A stretch of DNA of 64,000 nucleotides, taken from NCBI GenBank assembly GCA_958295895.1, contig CATQHI010000003.1:248001-312000 (forward strand), written 5' to 3'. Position 1 is the first letter of the stretch, and every line of letters starts with the position of its first letter. Positions 40,814-50,997 of this stretch are shown piece by piece. The position numbers and the translations under genes were made by a program. The DNA is from Saprospiraceae bacterium (GTDB lineage Bacteria > Bacteroidota > Bacteroidia > Chitinophagales > Saprospiraceae). The notes beneath the pieces are model-generated. The model saw only the letters and a program-made list of their open reading frames with translations. It ran no database searches and had not been told where the DNA came from.

Positions 40814-41707
40814 TTACAATTTCTTGGCGCGGTATTGGGAGGGGGGCACACCGGTTTTCTTTCGGAATAGTCTCGAGAAATGAAAGAGGGATTCAAATCC
40901 TGTTCGGTGAGCGATTTCCGTGATGGTAAGGTCTGTTTCCTGAAGCATTTGAGCAGCCTTCTCAATTTTTATCTTCAAGTGGTACTGACCCGGTGCTACT
41001 CCCATCACATCTTTAAACGCTTTTCTCAGCCATACGTAGCTAACATTTCTTTCCTTAGCTAGCTCCTTAAAATCAATCGAACGCTCCCAATTTCCGTGAA
41101 CTTGGTAGCGTACTTCATACACAATTTGCTGGCGGCGGTTTTGGCTCGTGTGGCTCGATAAGGCCGATGAGTATACCAATCCTAACAGTTGAATGATTTG
41201 ACAAGTAGCAATTTGCTGGTAAGCTGTTCCTTCATACTTGAGTGTATCGATCAGGCGGGTAAACACACTTAGTAGTTCCAGCCGAAAGCTTATATTTATC
41301 AGCGGGCGACATGGATCGAAGCACTCCTGACGCATCAAATAGTCAGCGTAGTGTCCCCGAAAACCAACCCAAAATTCTTCCCAACCTGTGCCATCTGACG
41401 GCTTGAATCTGTGCCACACCCCCGGATATAATAAAAATGCCGTACCACCCTCTACTAGCGTAGGAGCTGTGGTCCTAGATTCAAATATGCCCTGCCCGTT
41501 AGTGATGTAGACCAATTGAAACTCGTTCAAAACGCGCCCTTCGTTCCAGTTGAAGAAGTACTGGTTAGGATGATTGTGATCCGGATACTGGCTGCGGGCA
41601 CGGTGTACGTTATGTCCGATTGTCAAGATGTCTATCCCCCAGCTAGGGCTTTGCGTTGATATGTCGCCTAGCTGCTTCTCGTCAAAATACTTTCTGTATG
41701 TATTCAT
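40814..41707 (-). CDS. AraC family regulator next to the SusCD operon
   Basis: 297 residues. N-terminal cupin (FNWNEGRVLNEFQLVYITNG, GTAFLLYPGVWHRFKP) and C-terminal double helix-turn-helix (FKELAKERNVSYVWLRKAFK, LTITEIAHRTGFESLFHFSR). It belongs to the XylR/AraC sugar-sensing group and is not close to the AraC paralogues of the SDR cassettes. Divergent from the SusC gene at 42018, so it probably activates that operon in response to a sugar. Confidence 0.87.
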   Translation of the reverse strand: MNTYRKYFDEKQLGDISTQSPSWGIDILTIGHNVHRARSQYPDHNHPNQYFFNWNEGRVLNEFQLVYITNGQGIFESRTTAPTLVEGGTAFLLYPGVWHRFKPSDGTGWEEFWVGFRGHYADYLMRQECFDPCRPLINISFRLELLSVFTRLIDTLKYEGTAYQQIATCQIIQLLGLVYSSALSSHTSQNRRQQIVYEVRYQVHGNWERSIDFKELAKERNVSYVWLRKAFKDVMGVAPGQYHLKIKIEKAAQMLQETDLTITEIAHRTGFESLFHFSRLFRKKTGVPPSQYRAKKL

Positions 41708-42017
41708 ACCAAAATGGTTAAACTATGTATCATTTTCACCATTGGTGTCACCGTTAACGATGCATAAATTTACACCAACTTAAATATTCCATATCATGAA
41801 TGAGGCAAACTATTAGCTCGTCATAATGGGTTTGAACCAGAAGGAGATAGGTTTCAAGATTGTTTACACGAGGAGATGCCCCCACTCTTGAACACCCTCA
41901 CCGTAAATTCAGTAGGTTTTCACATCCACGATTTGTTCTTTTTGACATTTGCAACGAGTTGACACTAATGCCACTGCTCTTACGTCACAAACACTGCTGC
42001 CCACTATAATTTATACT
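41708..42017. promoter_or_regulatory. Divergent control region between AraC and SusC
   Basis: 310 bp, AT-rich. GGTGT (41743-41747) and ACACC (41772-41776) form a spaced inverted repeat near the AraC start. ACATTTG near 41946 resembles the end of a -7 box about 65 bp before the SusC ATG (42018), but no exact TAnnTTTG was found. The AraC product probably binds here. Confidence 0.4.
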
Positions 42018-45000
42018 ATGAAAAAAATACATCTTTTCGTGTTCCTTGTCATGTTAGCAACATCGGCCAGCGGTCTGGGATGTGTGACATGTCCGGAAGC
42101 CCTAGAGTCGCGTTCTTTTGCGGGTAAACTGCTGTATGCTGGCACCAGCCTCATAGCCCCCCCGGCACCCCACTCATTATCTTCGCAAGAAATTGTAGTG
42201 TCGGGCAAAGTCATAGACGACACGGGAGTTGACCTTCCGGGGGTCAATGTTATCATCATGGACTCAACCCAGAGTTCTATTCAGGGCACTACAACCGACG
42301 AGACCGGTAGTTTTAGCCTGACCGTTCCCGGCCCAGGCACGGTGCTTGCGTTCAGTTTCATTGGTTACGCAAGGCAAGAAGTTACGGTTGGAAGTGAAAC
42401 CTTCCTAACGGTTACACTTTTACCCGATGACCAGACACTAGACGAGGTGGTAGTAGTGGGATACGGCTCACGACGTAGGCGGGACATCACATCGGCCATC
42501 TCGGTCATCGATTTGCGCGATGCGGGTGAGCAGCCTGCTAACAATCCAAATCAGATTCTCCAGGGCCGCGCAGCCGGCGTTGTCGTTAAGCAGACAAGCG
42601 GAGCACCGGGCGGCGAGTTTCAGGTGCGGGTACGGGGCATTGGTTCACTAGGTGCGGGTAGCGATCCGCTCTACGTGATCGACGGATTCGTAGTGGGCAC
42701 CTCGGTTGGTCAAAACCTCAATTCAAACGATATTGAAAGCGTTTCGGTGCTAAAGGATGCTGCCGCTACCGCGATTTACGGAGCCAGGGGATCAAATGGG
42801 GTAGTGTTGATCACAACGAAGCAAGCCAAGGAAGGAGTGGTAAATGTGAATTTAGCCCTCGACTACGGCATTCAGAATGTCCCACAATCAAGACGGACGT
42901 CGATGATGAACGGAGTCGAATTTGCTCAGTTCAAGAAGGACGTTTTTATGGACCAGATCCGGATTCTCCAGAACCGGGAACCGACAGAAGACGAGGTGCC
43001 AATTGGGTATCGATTTCCGGAACAAACTGAACATTCGACCAACTGGTATGATCTAATTACTCGCGACAACGCACCCTACTCAGATCTCAACCTGACTATT
43101 TCTTCCGGAACTGGCCCCGTTAGAGGCCTAGTATCAGCAGGATACTATAAAGAGGATGGTGTTGTCAAGCGTACCGATTATGATAGATTTTCCCTTCGGA
43201 CAAACTTGGGGGGGCAGTTGAACGATATCATGAATTTTGGCTTAAATATTAACGCCTCCTATACCCGCCAGAACTTAGCAAACACTACGGGGCGGGGGGG
43301 TGTGGTCGGAAGTTCTTTGGTCATGGATCCCCGGGCAGCGGCCTACAATCCTGATGGTTCTCTGGTGCCATACATCGACGGAGTAGACGGCGTTTTCGGT
43401 TTTCCTAACCCTCTGTATGTTCTGGAGAATGTGCAACGGCGCAGGAATATCTCTGAGCTGTTAACGACCGGATTTATTGAACTTTCGTTTCTCAAATATT
43501 TTACGTTCAGGACGTCCGCTAACATTCGGCGTAGGGACAATACAATTAAGGAGTTTATTCCTTCAACCATCGGTTTGGCCGTAACCCCAGGCTCGGCGGG
43601 AGCGCCACCGAGGAACGCATCGGAGACGGACCAAACGGAAGAATTGACAAATTATTCGCTCGATCAACTCCTTACCTTCACACCAGAACTGTCCTCTAAC
43701 CATAGCCTTGACGTGCTGGTAGGTTATACAGCACAGCAGGAACAAGTGCGGGGCCTAATAGGTAGTGGTAATACCTTCCCCGATGATTTGGTCCCGTTCC
43801 TGGGATCAGCCTCCATTCGGTCGGCTAATTCTTACGAATTCGGATGGTCATTGCTGGCCTTTCTCAGTCGGGTAAATTATTCTTACAAAGACAAGTACCT
43901 GTTGACGGCGCTGTTTCGCAGGGAAGGCAGCTCCCGCTTAGGTACCAACAACCAGTACGGCAGTTTTCCGGCAGCCTCCGCCGGATGGCGTATAAGCCAG
44001 GAGCCATTCATGCCAGAAATCCCGTGGGTCTCCGACCTCATGCTCCGGGCAAGTTGGGGCATAACGGGAAATAACGCTATTGGCAACTATCCCAGTTTGG
44101 CATTCGTGGGGGGTAATAACTACATTCTGGGCAACTCATTCGCTGCAGGCAAGATCGTTGGTTCATTTGCTAACCAAGATTTGAGATGGGAGAAATCCAA
44201 CCAAGTCGATATTGGACTAGACCTGGCGCTATTCGACAATAAGCTGGTGTTCAATTTCGAATATTACAGAAAAATTACGAATGATATGCTGTTGCCGGTC
44301 TCAATACCTGCAGTATCGGGCTTTACCAATAGCCTGGCTAACATCGGCAAAGTAGAAAATCACGGTTTTGAAATAGGGTCTGATTTCCGCACCAGCCTCG
44401 GGCAGTTCAACCTTCGGACCAACGCCAACCTTAGTATCAACCGTAACAAGATTCTGGCTATCCAGGGACCTAACGATGCCCTTTATTACGGCGAATTCTA
44501 CAGTGGATATAGCGTCCAGAAAGTGGGACGCCCGGTTGGTATGATCTACGGTTACGAGAAAATTGGCATATTCAACACGGTGGAAGAGATTGAAGCCGCA
44601 CCAACACAGGATGGTGCTATTCCTGGCGCCATGCAGTTTGCCGATACGAACGGAGATGGAGTTATCTCCTACGATACAAAAGATATGGTAGAAATTGGCA
44701 ATCCCAATCCAGCCTTTAACTGGGCTTGGACCTTAGGGGGCGACTACAAGCAGTTCGACTTCAGTGTGCTCTTTTTAGGTGCCCACGATTTTGATATCTA
44801 CCGCAACATCGAGTCATCAACAATGAATATGGACGGGGTTTTCAATGTGCAGACAAAAGCAAAGGACCGGTGGCGATCCGCCGAAAATCCGGGGCCAGAT
44901 CCATCCGATGTACACTCACAGGGGGGAACTAGCTATTTTAAATGGTCACGCGAGAGTAGCAATCGGTACGTGTATGATGCGAGCTACGTATGGCTGAAAA

Positions 45001-45209
45001 CCGTAACTATTGGTTACACACTACCCAGTTTTACCTCAGTTCTTAGTAATGCCCGTATCTTCCTTACTGCCAACAACCTATTTTTATTTACCAAATATCC
45101 GGGTAGCAACCCCGACGTAAGCACCCGTAGTACGACCGAACCTAACATTGATGATGAGGCGTATCCCGTGCCTAGAACAATCGCCGCTGGCCTCAAACTT
45201 AACTTCTAA
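42018..45209 (+). CDS. SusC/RagA family TonB-dependent transporter
   Basis: 1063 residues from the ATG at 42018, which starts the signal peptide (KKIHLFVFLVMLATSASGLG); an earlier in-frame start adds 23 non-signal residues. Domain order: carboxypeptidase-like regulatory domain (about 50-130; SGKVIDDTGVDLPGVNVIIM), TonB-box-like DEVVVVGYGS, plug (LQGRAAGVVVKQTSGAPGG, DPLYVIDGF) and a long beta-barrel ending in AAGLKLNF. It imports an oligosaccharide across the outer membrane with the SusD protein encoded 5 bp downstream. Intact. Confidence 0.95.
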   Translation: MKKIHLFVFLVMLATSASGLGCVTCPEALESRSFAGKLLYAGTSLIAPPAPHSLSSQEIVVSGKVIDDTGVDLPGVNVIIMDSTQSSIQGTTTDETGSFSLTVPGPGTVLAFSFIGYARQEVTVGSETFLTVTLLPDDQTLDEVVVVGYGSRRRRDITSAISVIDLRDAGEQPANNPNQILQGRAAGVVVKQTSGAPGGEFQVRVRGIGSLGAGSDPLYVIDGFVVGTSVGQNLNSNDIESVSVLKDAAATAIYGARGSNGVVLITTKQAKEGVVNVNLALDYGIQNVPQSRRTSMMNGVEFAQFKKDVFMDQIRILQNREPTEDEVPIGYRFPEQTEHSTNWYDLITRDNAPYSDLNLTISSGTGPVRGLVSAGYYKEDGVVKRTDYDRFSLRTNLGGQLNDIMNFGLNINASYTRQNLANTTGRGGVVGSSLVMDPRAAAYNPDGSLVPYIDGVDGVFGFPNPLYVLENVQRRRNISELLTTGFIELSFLKYFTFRTSANIRRRDNTIKEFIPSTIGLAVTPGSAGAPPRNASETDQTEELTNYSLDQLLTFTPELSSNHSLDVLVGYTAQQEQVRGLIGSGNTFPDDLVPFLGSASIRSANSYEFGWSLLAFLSRVNYSYKDKYLLTALFRREGSSRLGTNNQYGSFPAASAGWRISQEPFMPEIPWVSDLMLRASWGITGNNAIGNYPSLAFVGGNNYILGNSFAAGKIVGSFANQDLRWEKSNQVDIGLDLALFDNKLVFNFEYYRKITNDMLLPVSIPAVSGFTNSLANIGKVENHGFEIGSDFRTSLGQFNLRTNANLSINRNKILAIQGPNDALYYGEFYSGYSVQKVGRPVGMIYGYEKIGIFNTVEEIEAAPTQDGAIPGAMQFADTNGDGVISYDTKDMVEIGNPNPAFNWAWTLGGDYKQFDFSVLFLGAHDFDIYRNIESSTMNMDGVFNVQTKAKDRWRSAENPGPDPSDVHSQGGTSYFKWSRESSNRYVYDASYVWLKTVTIGYTLPSFTSVLSNARIFLTANNLFLFTKYPGSNPDVSTRSTTEPNIDDEAYPVPRTIAAGLKLNF

Positions 45210-45214
45210 CCACC

Positions 45215-46708
45215 ATGAACCAAAAGCTTCTTCTTGTAGCGTTACTTGTATGCACGACTCAGTTCTCGTGTACGGAGGATTTTTTGTCAACCACTGATCC
45301 GACGCGGATTGGCACTGAAGTCTTTTACCAAAATGAAACGCAATTCCTTCAGGCACTCAATGGGGTGTACGGTCAACTACAGTCCATCACGAATTCCGCC
45401 TACATATTCAAGGAGTTGCCTTCGGACAACACCACTGTCGATCTCAATCCCCTCGACCGGGGAAATGCGGTGCGGTGGGAAGCATTTGAATTTTCAACTG
45501 TAAACGCCGGAAATACAGAAATCGGTGGTCTCTGGAATCAGTATTATTCGGCGCTGTACAACACGAACTACACGCTTGAAAGGTTGACCGAGAGTGATCT
45601 CGATCCGAGCGTGAAAGGCCCAATAGAGGGTCAACTAAAATTCTTGCGTGCTTACTTTTACTCCGATCTGGTGCAGTATTTTGGCGATGTGGTACTGGTT
45701 ACCTCAACGGTAGACAATCCTAACCAGGCTTTCGATCTCGTCCGTTCACCGCAAGCCGAGGTATGGGCCCAGATTGAAACAGATTTGTCGGATGCCGCCG
45801 CCAGTTTACCAGCAACTTATCCAGACGATCAGGTAGGTAGTGCCACCAAGGGTGCAGCACTAGCGCTGCTGGGGAAGGTCTATTTAACGCAGAAAAAATA
45901 CGATGAGGCCATAGCAACCTTAAAGCAGGTAACGGGCTATTCCCTAACCCCGGTCTACGCGGATAACTTTGATCCATCGAGTAAAAATGGCCCCGAGTCC
46001 ATATTCGAGGTCCAGTACCAGGGGGGAAATGATCTAGGGGAGTGGAGCAGTTTTGCCTATACATTTGCTCCCCGGGCTTCGGAGGGAGCAATTACCGGCT
46101 TTGCCAATACACCACCCGGCGGCCGGAACATACCGACTAATGATTTGATTGCCGCTTATGAGCCCGGTGACTTAAGGAAGGATGCCTCCCTGCAAACAAG
46201 TTACATGCTCAACGATTCAGTAGTGAATGTTCCCTACATCACTAAGTTCACCTACCCCCATACCATAAGTGGACGGACAGACAACAACTGGCCGGTGCTG
46301 CGCTATGCAGATGTACTGCTGATGCTGGCAGAAGCCATAAACGAGCAATCAGGCCCTACATCGGAAGCGTTTGGATACCTAAGTCAGGTTCGGAGACGGG
46401 CGGGGTTGGATGATTTAGTCGGCCTGGACCAGGCTGCGTTCAGAACAGCTGTGATGAAAGAACGGCGCGTCGAGTTGGCTTTTGAAAACCAGCGCTGGTT
46501 TGACCTTAAACGAACTATGACACCGGCGGAGTTAGCCGCTTTCATGAATGCCTATGGTGCTAGAGAAAAGGCCAATCCAACCGTTTCCAGGGGAGGTATT
46601 TCCTTCACCGCCCAGGATTATGACTATAGTGACTACGAATACTATCTGCCGATTCCTGCTCCCGAAATACTCCTGAACAGCGATCTAACTCAGAACCCCG
46701 GCTACTAA
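45215..46708 (+). CDS. SusD/RagB family outer-membrane lipoprotein
   Basis: 497 residues. Lipobox FSC (Cys19). TPR-type SusD fold: FLRAYFYSDLVQYFGDVVLV, ATKGAALALLGKVYLTQKKY, WPVLRYADVLLMLAEAIN and ERRVELAFENQRWFDLKRT, the usual RagB/SusD signatures, with a final YLPIPAPEILLN. It caps the SusC pore and binds the glycan. Five bp behind SusC, hence co-transcribed; the GH43 gene follows after 118 bp. Confidence 0.95.
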   Translation: MNQKLLLVALLVCTTQFSCTEDFLSTTDPTRIGTEVFYQNETQFLQALNGVYGQLQSITNSAYIFKELPSDNTTVDLNPLDRGNAVRWEAFEFSTVNAGNTEIGGLWNQYYSALYNTNYTLERLTESDLDPSVKGPIEGQLKFLRAYFYSDLVQYFGDVVLVTSTVDNPNQAFDLVRSPQAEVWAQIETDLSDAAASLPATYPDDQVGSATKGAALALLGKVYLTQKKYDEAIATLKQVTGYSLTPVYADNFDPSSKNGPESIFEVQYQGGNDLGEWSSFAYTFAPRASEGAITGFANTPPGGRNIPTNDLIAAYEPGDLRKDASLQTSYMLNDSVVNVPYITKFTYPHTISGRTDNNWPVLRYADVLLMLAEAINEQSGPTSEAFGYLSQVRRRAGLDDLVGLDQAAFRTAVMKERRVELAFENQRWFDLKRTMTPAELAAFMNAYGAREKANPTVSRGGISFTAQDYDYSDYEYYLPIPAPEILLNSDLTQNPGY

Positions 46709-46826
46709 CTGTAGCTATAATTTTCTCACCCGGCTGGTTATTGTCCAAAAGTGATCGGTCTTTGAATTTCCTCCACCTTAGTTTAAGAATTCTGCTAAGC
46801 ATAAACAAATCATAAATACAGTTTAA

Positions 46827-48452
46827 ATGGTAATCAATACTCCATTGCGCATGACGTGTGTGTTGCTCCTATTACTTGGCTTGTTTAGCCAGGCAATGTT
46901 TGCCCAGGTGGGCCATTCGGATGCCACAGAGTTGAACCAAGACACGAATATGGAGGCCGCATCCCCCGTTCGTTTACGTAATTTTACACAGCAGGGCGAC
47001 CAAATAACTCGATTTGATGACATGGGCGATGCCGTTGATGCTCACGATGGAGAAATCGCCTACTTTGAGGGAATCTACTACCTATACGGCACTAGCTACG
47101 ATTGCGGCTTTGCTTGGCAGAATGAGGAAGCTCCCTTTTGCGGCTTCAAAGTATATTCTTCGCGCGATATGGTTACCTGGTCGGATGAGGGGTACCTATT
47201 TGACGCTACCACTCCTGTGTGGCAGACACGTTGCGATGGAAACACGTATGGCTGTTTTCGCCCCCACGTAATTTTCAATCAAAAGACAGGTAAATATGTA
47301 CTGTGGATTAACGTATATGACAATGTGGTAGGCTTTCGGGTATTTACTAGTTCGTCCCCTACGGGACCCTTCACAGAAGTGGACGAACCAACGCTGGCCA
47401 TCAATCGCGACGCACCCAAGGCCGGGTTAAACAACGGCGACCACGATACTTTTATCGATGAGGATGGAACAGGATACATCGCGTATACGGACTGGCGGGT
47501 CAAAGGAGCAATCGTTATCGAACAATTAACGGAGGACTACCTCTCGGGAACCAACCGGTACGTAAACTCAGTAACGCCCGAGAGAACGGAGGCTCCGGGA
47601 CTATTTGAGCGCAGAGGCATCTACTACGTTACGTACTCTGATCCCAACTGTGGGTATTGTTCGGGTACCGGCACGTCCTATCGCACGGCCCCGTCCCCGC
47701 TGGGGCCCTGGTCGGAAGGAAGAGCTATCAGTGACAAATCATGTGGTGGACAGCCTTCCTTCGTTTCTACCTTTCACCTAGCCGAAGACTCCATGTATAT
47801 TTACGGGAGTGATTTATGGAATGATGCAGCTCGCAACGAAGCACTTGCCAACTACTTCTGGACTCCCCTGAGTTTCGCGGCAGATGGCTCCATTTTACCC
47901 ATTGCCTGCGAGGAAACCCCCGCCCTGCCGATTCGTGTTGATCAGTCGAGGAACGAAACATCTGCTGCCCGTGGGTCACGTTCCGTTTCGCAACCTTCAG
48001 AACCTGAGTACACCATTGAATGCAGTGTCGTCGACGGCAACGCGCAGAGCCAATCATTCGTTGCTTCCCAGACCGGCCTCCTATCGGAGGTTTCCGTAAC
48101 GGCATTTAAGAAAGATGATCCTAATGCTCCCCTTGAATTGGCCATATTTTCGGAGGAAAGCACCTCAGACTCCACCGCACAACCTCTCTACAGTGTGCTT
48201 TTGCCGACAGACTCGATCAGTTGGGCGGCCCGGAATCGAATCATTCAGCCCAACTTGCGTGTTTCGGCAGGAGAGCACTACGTACTCCAAGTTCGTTCAG
48301 CGGCTACCGTGGGTTGCTACGGCTTAGCCTACACAGCTGGGAAAACGCAAACCGACCGTCGGACGCCGAATCAAAGTGAAAACGGAGTGTCCAAAACAGA
48401 CAAAATAAGGCAAACATTCAAGTTTCAGACAGTTATTCAGAAAGAAAAGTAA
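46827..48452 (+). CDS. GH43-like secreted glycoside hydrolase
   Basis: 541 residues. Signal peptide (MTCVLLLLLGLFSQAMFAQ). Five-bladed propeller of GH43: VDAHDGEIAYFEGIYYLYGT (catalytic base Asp region), GCFRPHVIFNQKTGKYVLWI, DTFIDEDGTGYIAYTDW and RTEAPGLFERRGIYYVTYS (general acid Glu). The disulfide-like Cys pattern YDCGF...PFCGFK suggests the galactanase/arabinanase-like subfamilies. The C-terminal 150 residues form an extra beta-domain. It belongs to the SusCD locus; substrate probably an arabinan or galactan side chain (inference). Confidence 0.82.
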   Translation: MVINTPLRMTCVLLLLLGLFSQAMFAQVGHSDATELNQDTNMEAASPVRLRNFTQQGDQITRFDDMGDAVDAHDGEIAYFEGIYYLYGTSYDCGFAWQNEEAPFCGFKVYSSRDMVTWSDEGYLFDATTPVWQTRCDGNTYGCFRPHVIFNQKTGKYVLWINVYDNVVGFRVFTSSSPTGPFTEVDEPTLAINRDAPKAGLNNGDHDTFIDEDGTGYIAYTDWRVKGAIVIEQLTEDYLSGTNRYVNSVTPERTEAPGLFERRGIYYVTYSDPNCGYCSGTGTSYRTAPSPLGPWSEGRAISDKSCGGQPSFVSTFHLAEDSMYIYGSDLWNDAARNEALANYFWTPLSFAADGSILPIACEETPALPIRVDQSRNETSAARGSRSVSQPSEPEYTIECSVVDGNAQSQSFVASQTGLLSEVSVTAFKKDDPNAPLELAIFSEESTSDSTAQPLYSVLLPTDSISWAARNRIIQPNLRVSAGEHYVLQVRSAATVGCYGLAYTAGKTQTDRRTPNQSENGVSKTDKIRQTFKFQTVIQKEK

Positions 48453-48818
48453 GTCAACCATCCCCCCTCCTGTATTCGACCGAGTTAATCCGCGCGCCTA
48501 AGTACCCTTTATCGACAATCCGGAGTTTGACCCTGCAGTCCGACAAAACCGAATCCCCCTACTGTATAAAAGGATGGTTGGATCAATTGGTAAAATACTA
48601 TACCAAACTCAGGAAGGGAGTGTAGTTTATTACTTTGAGTTAAGTACAACTAATCGGAGTCAATTGATTCGGTAGTTGCGACTGATAAAAACAGGTTAAA
48701 TACGCGTACACCAAGGGCTACAACCTAATGTTCTTGCTCTACAGCGGCTGTTTCCTAAGATGGGGCAACCGTACTTTTACGAAGTCATAACACACCGGGG
48801 CACTCCCCCCACCAGCCC
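48453..48818. other. Intergenic region
   Basis: 366 bp between the GH43 and isomerase genes. No gene, terminator hairpin or repeat that I can support. Confidence 0.5.
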
Positions 48819-50243
48819 ATGATCCCACCACTTCGTATCGGTCTTTTCGGCATCGGCTTGGCGGAATATTGGCCACAATTTCCCGGACTGGAACAGCGGC
48901 TATTGGACTACCTGGCGAAAGTGCGAACCCGCCTGGCAACCTACGGGAGCGAAATAGTAGAACTAGGCCTAGTTGATACCACCGATAAGGCCTTCTCCGC
49001 GGGCAGTCGTTGTCGCCGCGAGGAAGTGGACATACTATTCTTGTACGTAACGACCTACGCGCTGTCTGGCACCGTACTTCCGGTGGTGCAGCGGGCAGGG
49101 GTGCCGGTAATTGTGCTGAACCTAGCGCCCAAGCCAGCGATTGACTACGCCTGCTTCAATGCGCTAGGCAACCGGACGATTATAACCGGGGAGTGGCTTG
49201 CCTACTGCGCCGCCTGTCCGGTGCCGGAGATCGCTAATGTGTTTCGGCGGGCCGGGATTCCGTTTCACCAGGTAACCGGAGTCCTGGAAAACGACCCCGT
49301 AGGTTGGACAGAGATTGAGGGGTGGGTAGAAGCCGCTACGGTGGCCAAGACGCTATCGCTTAACCGGATGGGTTGCATGGGCCACTATTACGGCGGAATG
49401 CTTGATATCTATACCGATACCACGCTGCAACTGGCTACCTTCGGGGGACACTTTGAGCTGATTGAGGTCGATGAACTGGCGGCGCTCCGGCGGCAGGTGC
49501 CCCAGGCCGCCATTGAGGCGCGGGTTACGGAGTTTAGGGAAGTATTCGACGTGCAACCTGACTGTACGGAAGACGAACTGCGGCGGGCTGCCCGCACTAG
49601 TGTTGCCCTTGACTGGCTCGTAGCAAAGTACAAGCTAGGATCCATTGCCTACTACTACAAGGGCGTGGGGAGCGCCGAAAACCTCGATACTATGAGCTCG
49701 GTGATCCTCGGTAATTCGCTACTGACCGCCCGCCATATACCCGTGGCCGGAGAGTACGAGATCAAGAATGCCCAGGCGATGAAAATACTGGACGGCTTCG
49801 GAGTAGGGGGCTCATTTACCGAGTTTTATGCCTTGGACTTCACCGACGATGTCGTATTGATGGGTCACGACGGGCCTGGTCATTCGGCCATCGCCGAAGG
49901 CAGGCCAAAAGTGAAGCCGTTGGAGGTATACCATGGCAAGGTTGGTCACGGATTGAGCATTGAGATGTCGGTGCGGCATGGTCCAGTCACCCTACTATCT
50001 GTAATTGAGTCGGCGGCCGGGCTGGCATTACTAATAGCCGAGGGAGAGTCCGTAGCAGGACCAATCTTAGAAATAGGTAACACCAACAGTCGGTACCGCT
50101 TCTCGCCCGGAGTACGTCAGTTTGTTGAGGCTTGGAACGCCAAAGGCCCAGCTCACCACTGCGCCGTTGGCGCTGGGCACATTGCCGGTAAGCTGCACAA
50201 ATTAGGAGCGCTACTACGGCTACCCGTACACCAGATTTGCTAA
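48819..50243 (+). CDS. L-arabinose/L-fucose isomerase family protein
   Basis: 474 residues. Starts LRIGLFGIGLAEYWPQFPGL, with LFLYVTTYALSGTVLPVVQR, RMGCMGHYYGGMLDIYTDTT, YYYKGVGSAENLDTMSSVIL and GHDGPGHSAIAEGRPKVKPL, features of the araA-like branch of the sugar isomerase superfamily in Bacteroidota. Metal ligands (Glu and His residues around AGEYEIKNAQ and GHDGPGHS) are present. It would isomerise a pentose or deoxyhexose aldose to a ketose in the cytosol. The adjacent rhaT remnant suggests an L-rhamnose/L-arabinose type substrate. Confidence 0.8.
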   Translation: MIPPLRIGLFGIGLAEYWPQFPGLEQRLLDYLAKVRTRLATYGSEIVELGLVDTTDKAFSAGSRCRREEVDILFLYVTTYALSGTVLPVVQRAGVPVIVLNLAPKPAIDYACFNALGNRTIITGEWLAYCAACPVPEIANVFRRAGIPFHQVTGVLENDPVGWTEIEGWVEAATVAKTLSLNRMGCMGHYYGGMLDIYTDTTLQLATFGGHFELIEVDELAALRRQVPQAAIEARVTEFREVFDVQPDCTEDELRRAARTSVALDWLVAKYKLGSIAYYYKGVGSAENLDTMSSVILGNSLLTARHIPVAGEYEIKNAQAMKILDGFGVGGSFTEFYALDFTDDVVLMGHDGPGHSAIAEGRPKVKPLEVYHGKVGHGLSIEMSVRHGPVTLLSVIESAAGLALLIAEGESVAGPILEIGNTNSRYRFSPGVRQFVEAWNAKGPAHHCAVGAGHIAGKLHKLGALLRLPVHQIC

Positions 50244-50983
50244 TGGGCGCGCTTACACGCCGTAGGTGGATTTGCGGCCGGAAGCTTTTATATCCCCCTA
50301 AAGCGGGTGCGCGGCTGGGCATGGGAAAGCGGCTGGTTAGTCAGCGATGTAGCGGCCTGGATTCTGCTGCCACTCACGGTAGCATTATTGACCGTACCCG
50401 GTACGCTGGCCGTACTCGGGCGGTCAATGGAAGACCAGCCGGTAGCGGCAAGCTACACCTTTATTTCTGGCTTAATGTGGGGTATTGGCGGACTCACTTT
50501 CGGGCTTTCCATCCGCTACCTAGGCGTGGCACTGGGTACAACCGTCGCGCTAGGGTTTAGCACCGCCTTCGGTATTCTCATCCCACCACTGGTCGAGGGC
50601 CGGTTGCTACAGAGCTTTGCTTCGGCAGGGGGGGGGCTGGTGTTGCTCGGCCTACTGATTTGCGGTACCGGAATGGCGCTTGCCGGTGTACAGCAGCTTT
50701 TAACGGTCATCAGGTGGGTAACTTCGCCTGCGCGGCCCTGGCGGGATCGATCTGGTACTTTCAGTTTATGTTCTACGGAATGGGTTCGTCATACCTAGGC
50801 CCTGCCTATGAGTTTGCAAGCTGGTCGATCCATATGGCCTTCATTATTTTCTTCAGTAATCTGTGGGGACTCTATTTTCAGGAGTGGGCGGCGGTAGACG
50901 GTGCCACGCGCCGGCTACTCTACCTAGCGCTCCTTCTTCTGGTAATTTCAGTCGTACTGATCGGGGTGGGCAGTAATACGTAA
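50244..50983 (+). pseudogene. rhaT: L-rhamnose/proton symporter RhaT, deleted and frameshifted
   Basis: After removing one extra base near 50256 the frame reads MGALHAVGGFAAGSFYIPLK and RVRGWAWESGWLVSDVAAW, the start region of RhaT. It continues to GMALAG near 50690, then changes frame to NFACAALAGSIWYFQFMFYG, YEFASWSIHMAFIIFFSNLW and ends ...VVLIGVGSNT at 50983. The full protein has about 340 residues and ten membrane segments; here about 90 central residues are missing. It overlaps the isomerase stop, as in an operon. Confidence 0.8.
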
Positions 50984-50997
50984 TAGGAAAAATTATA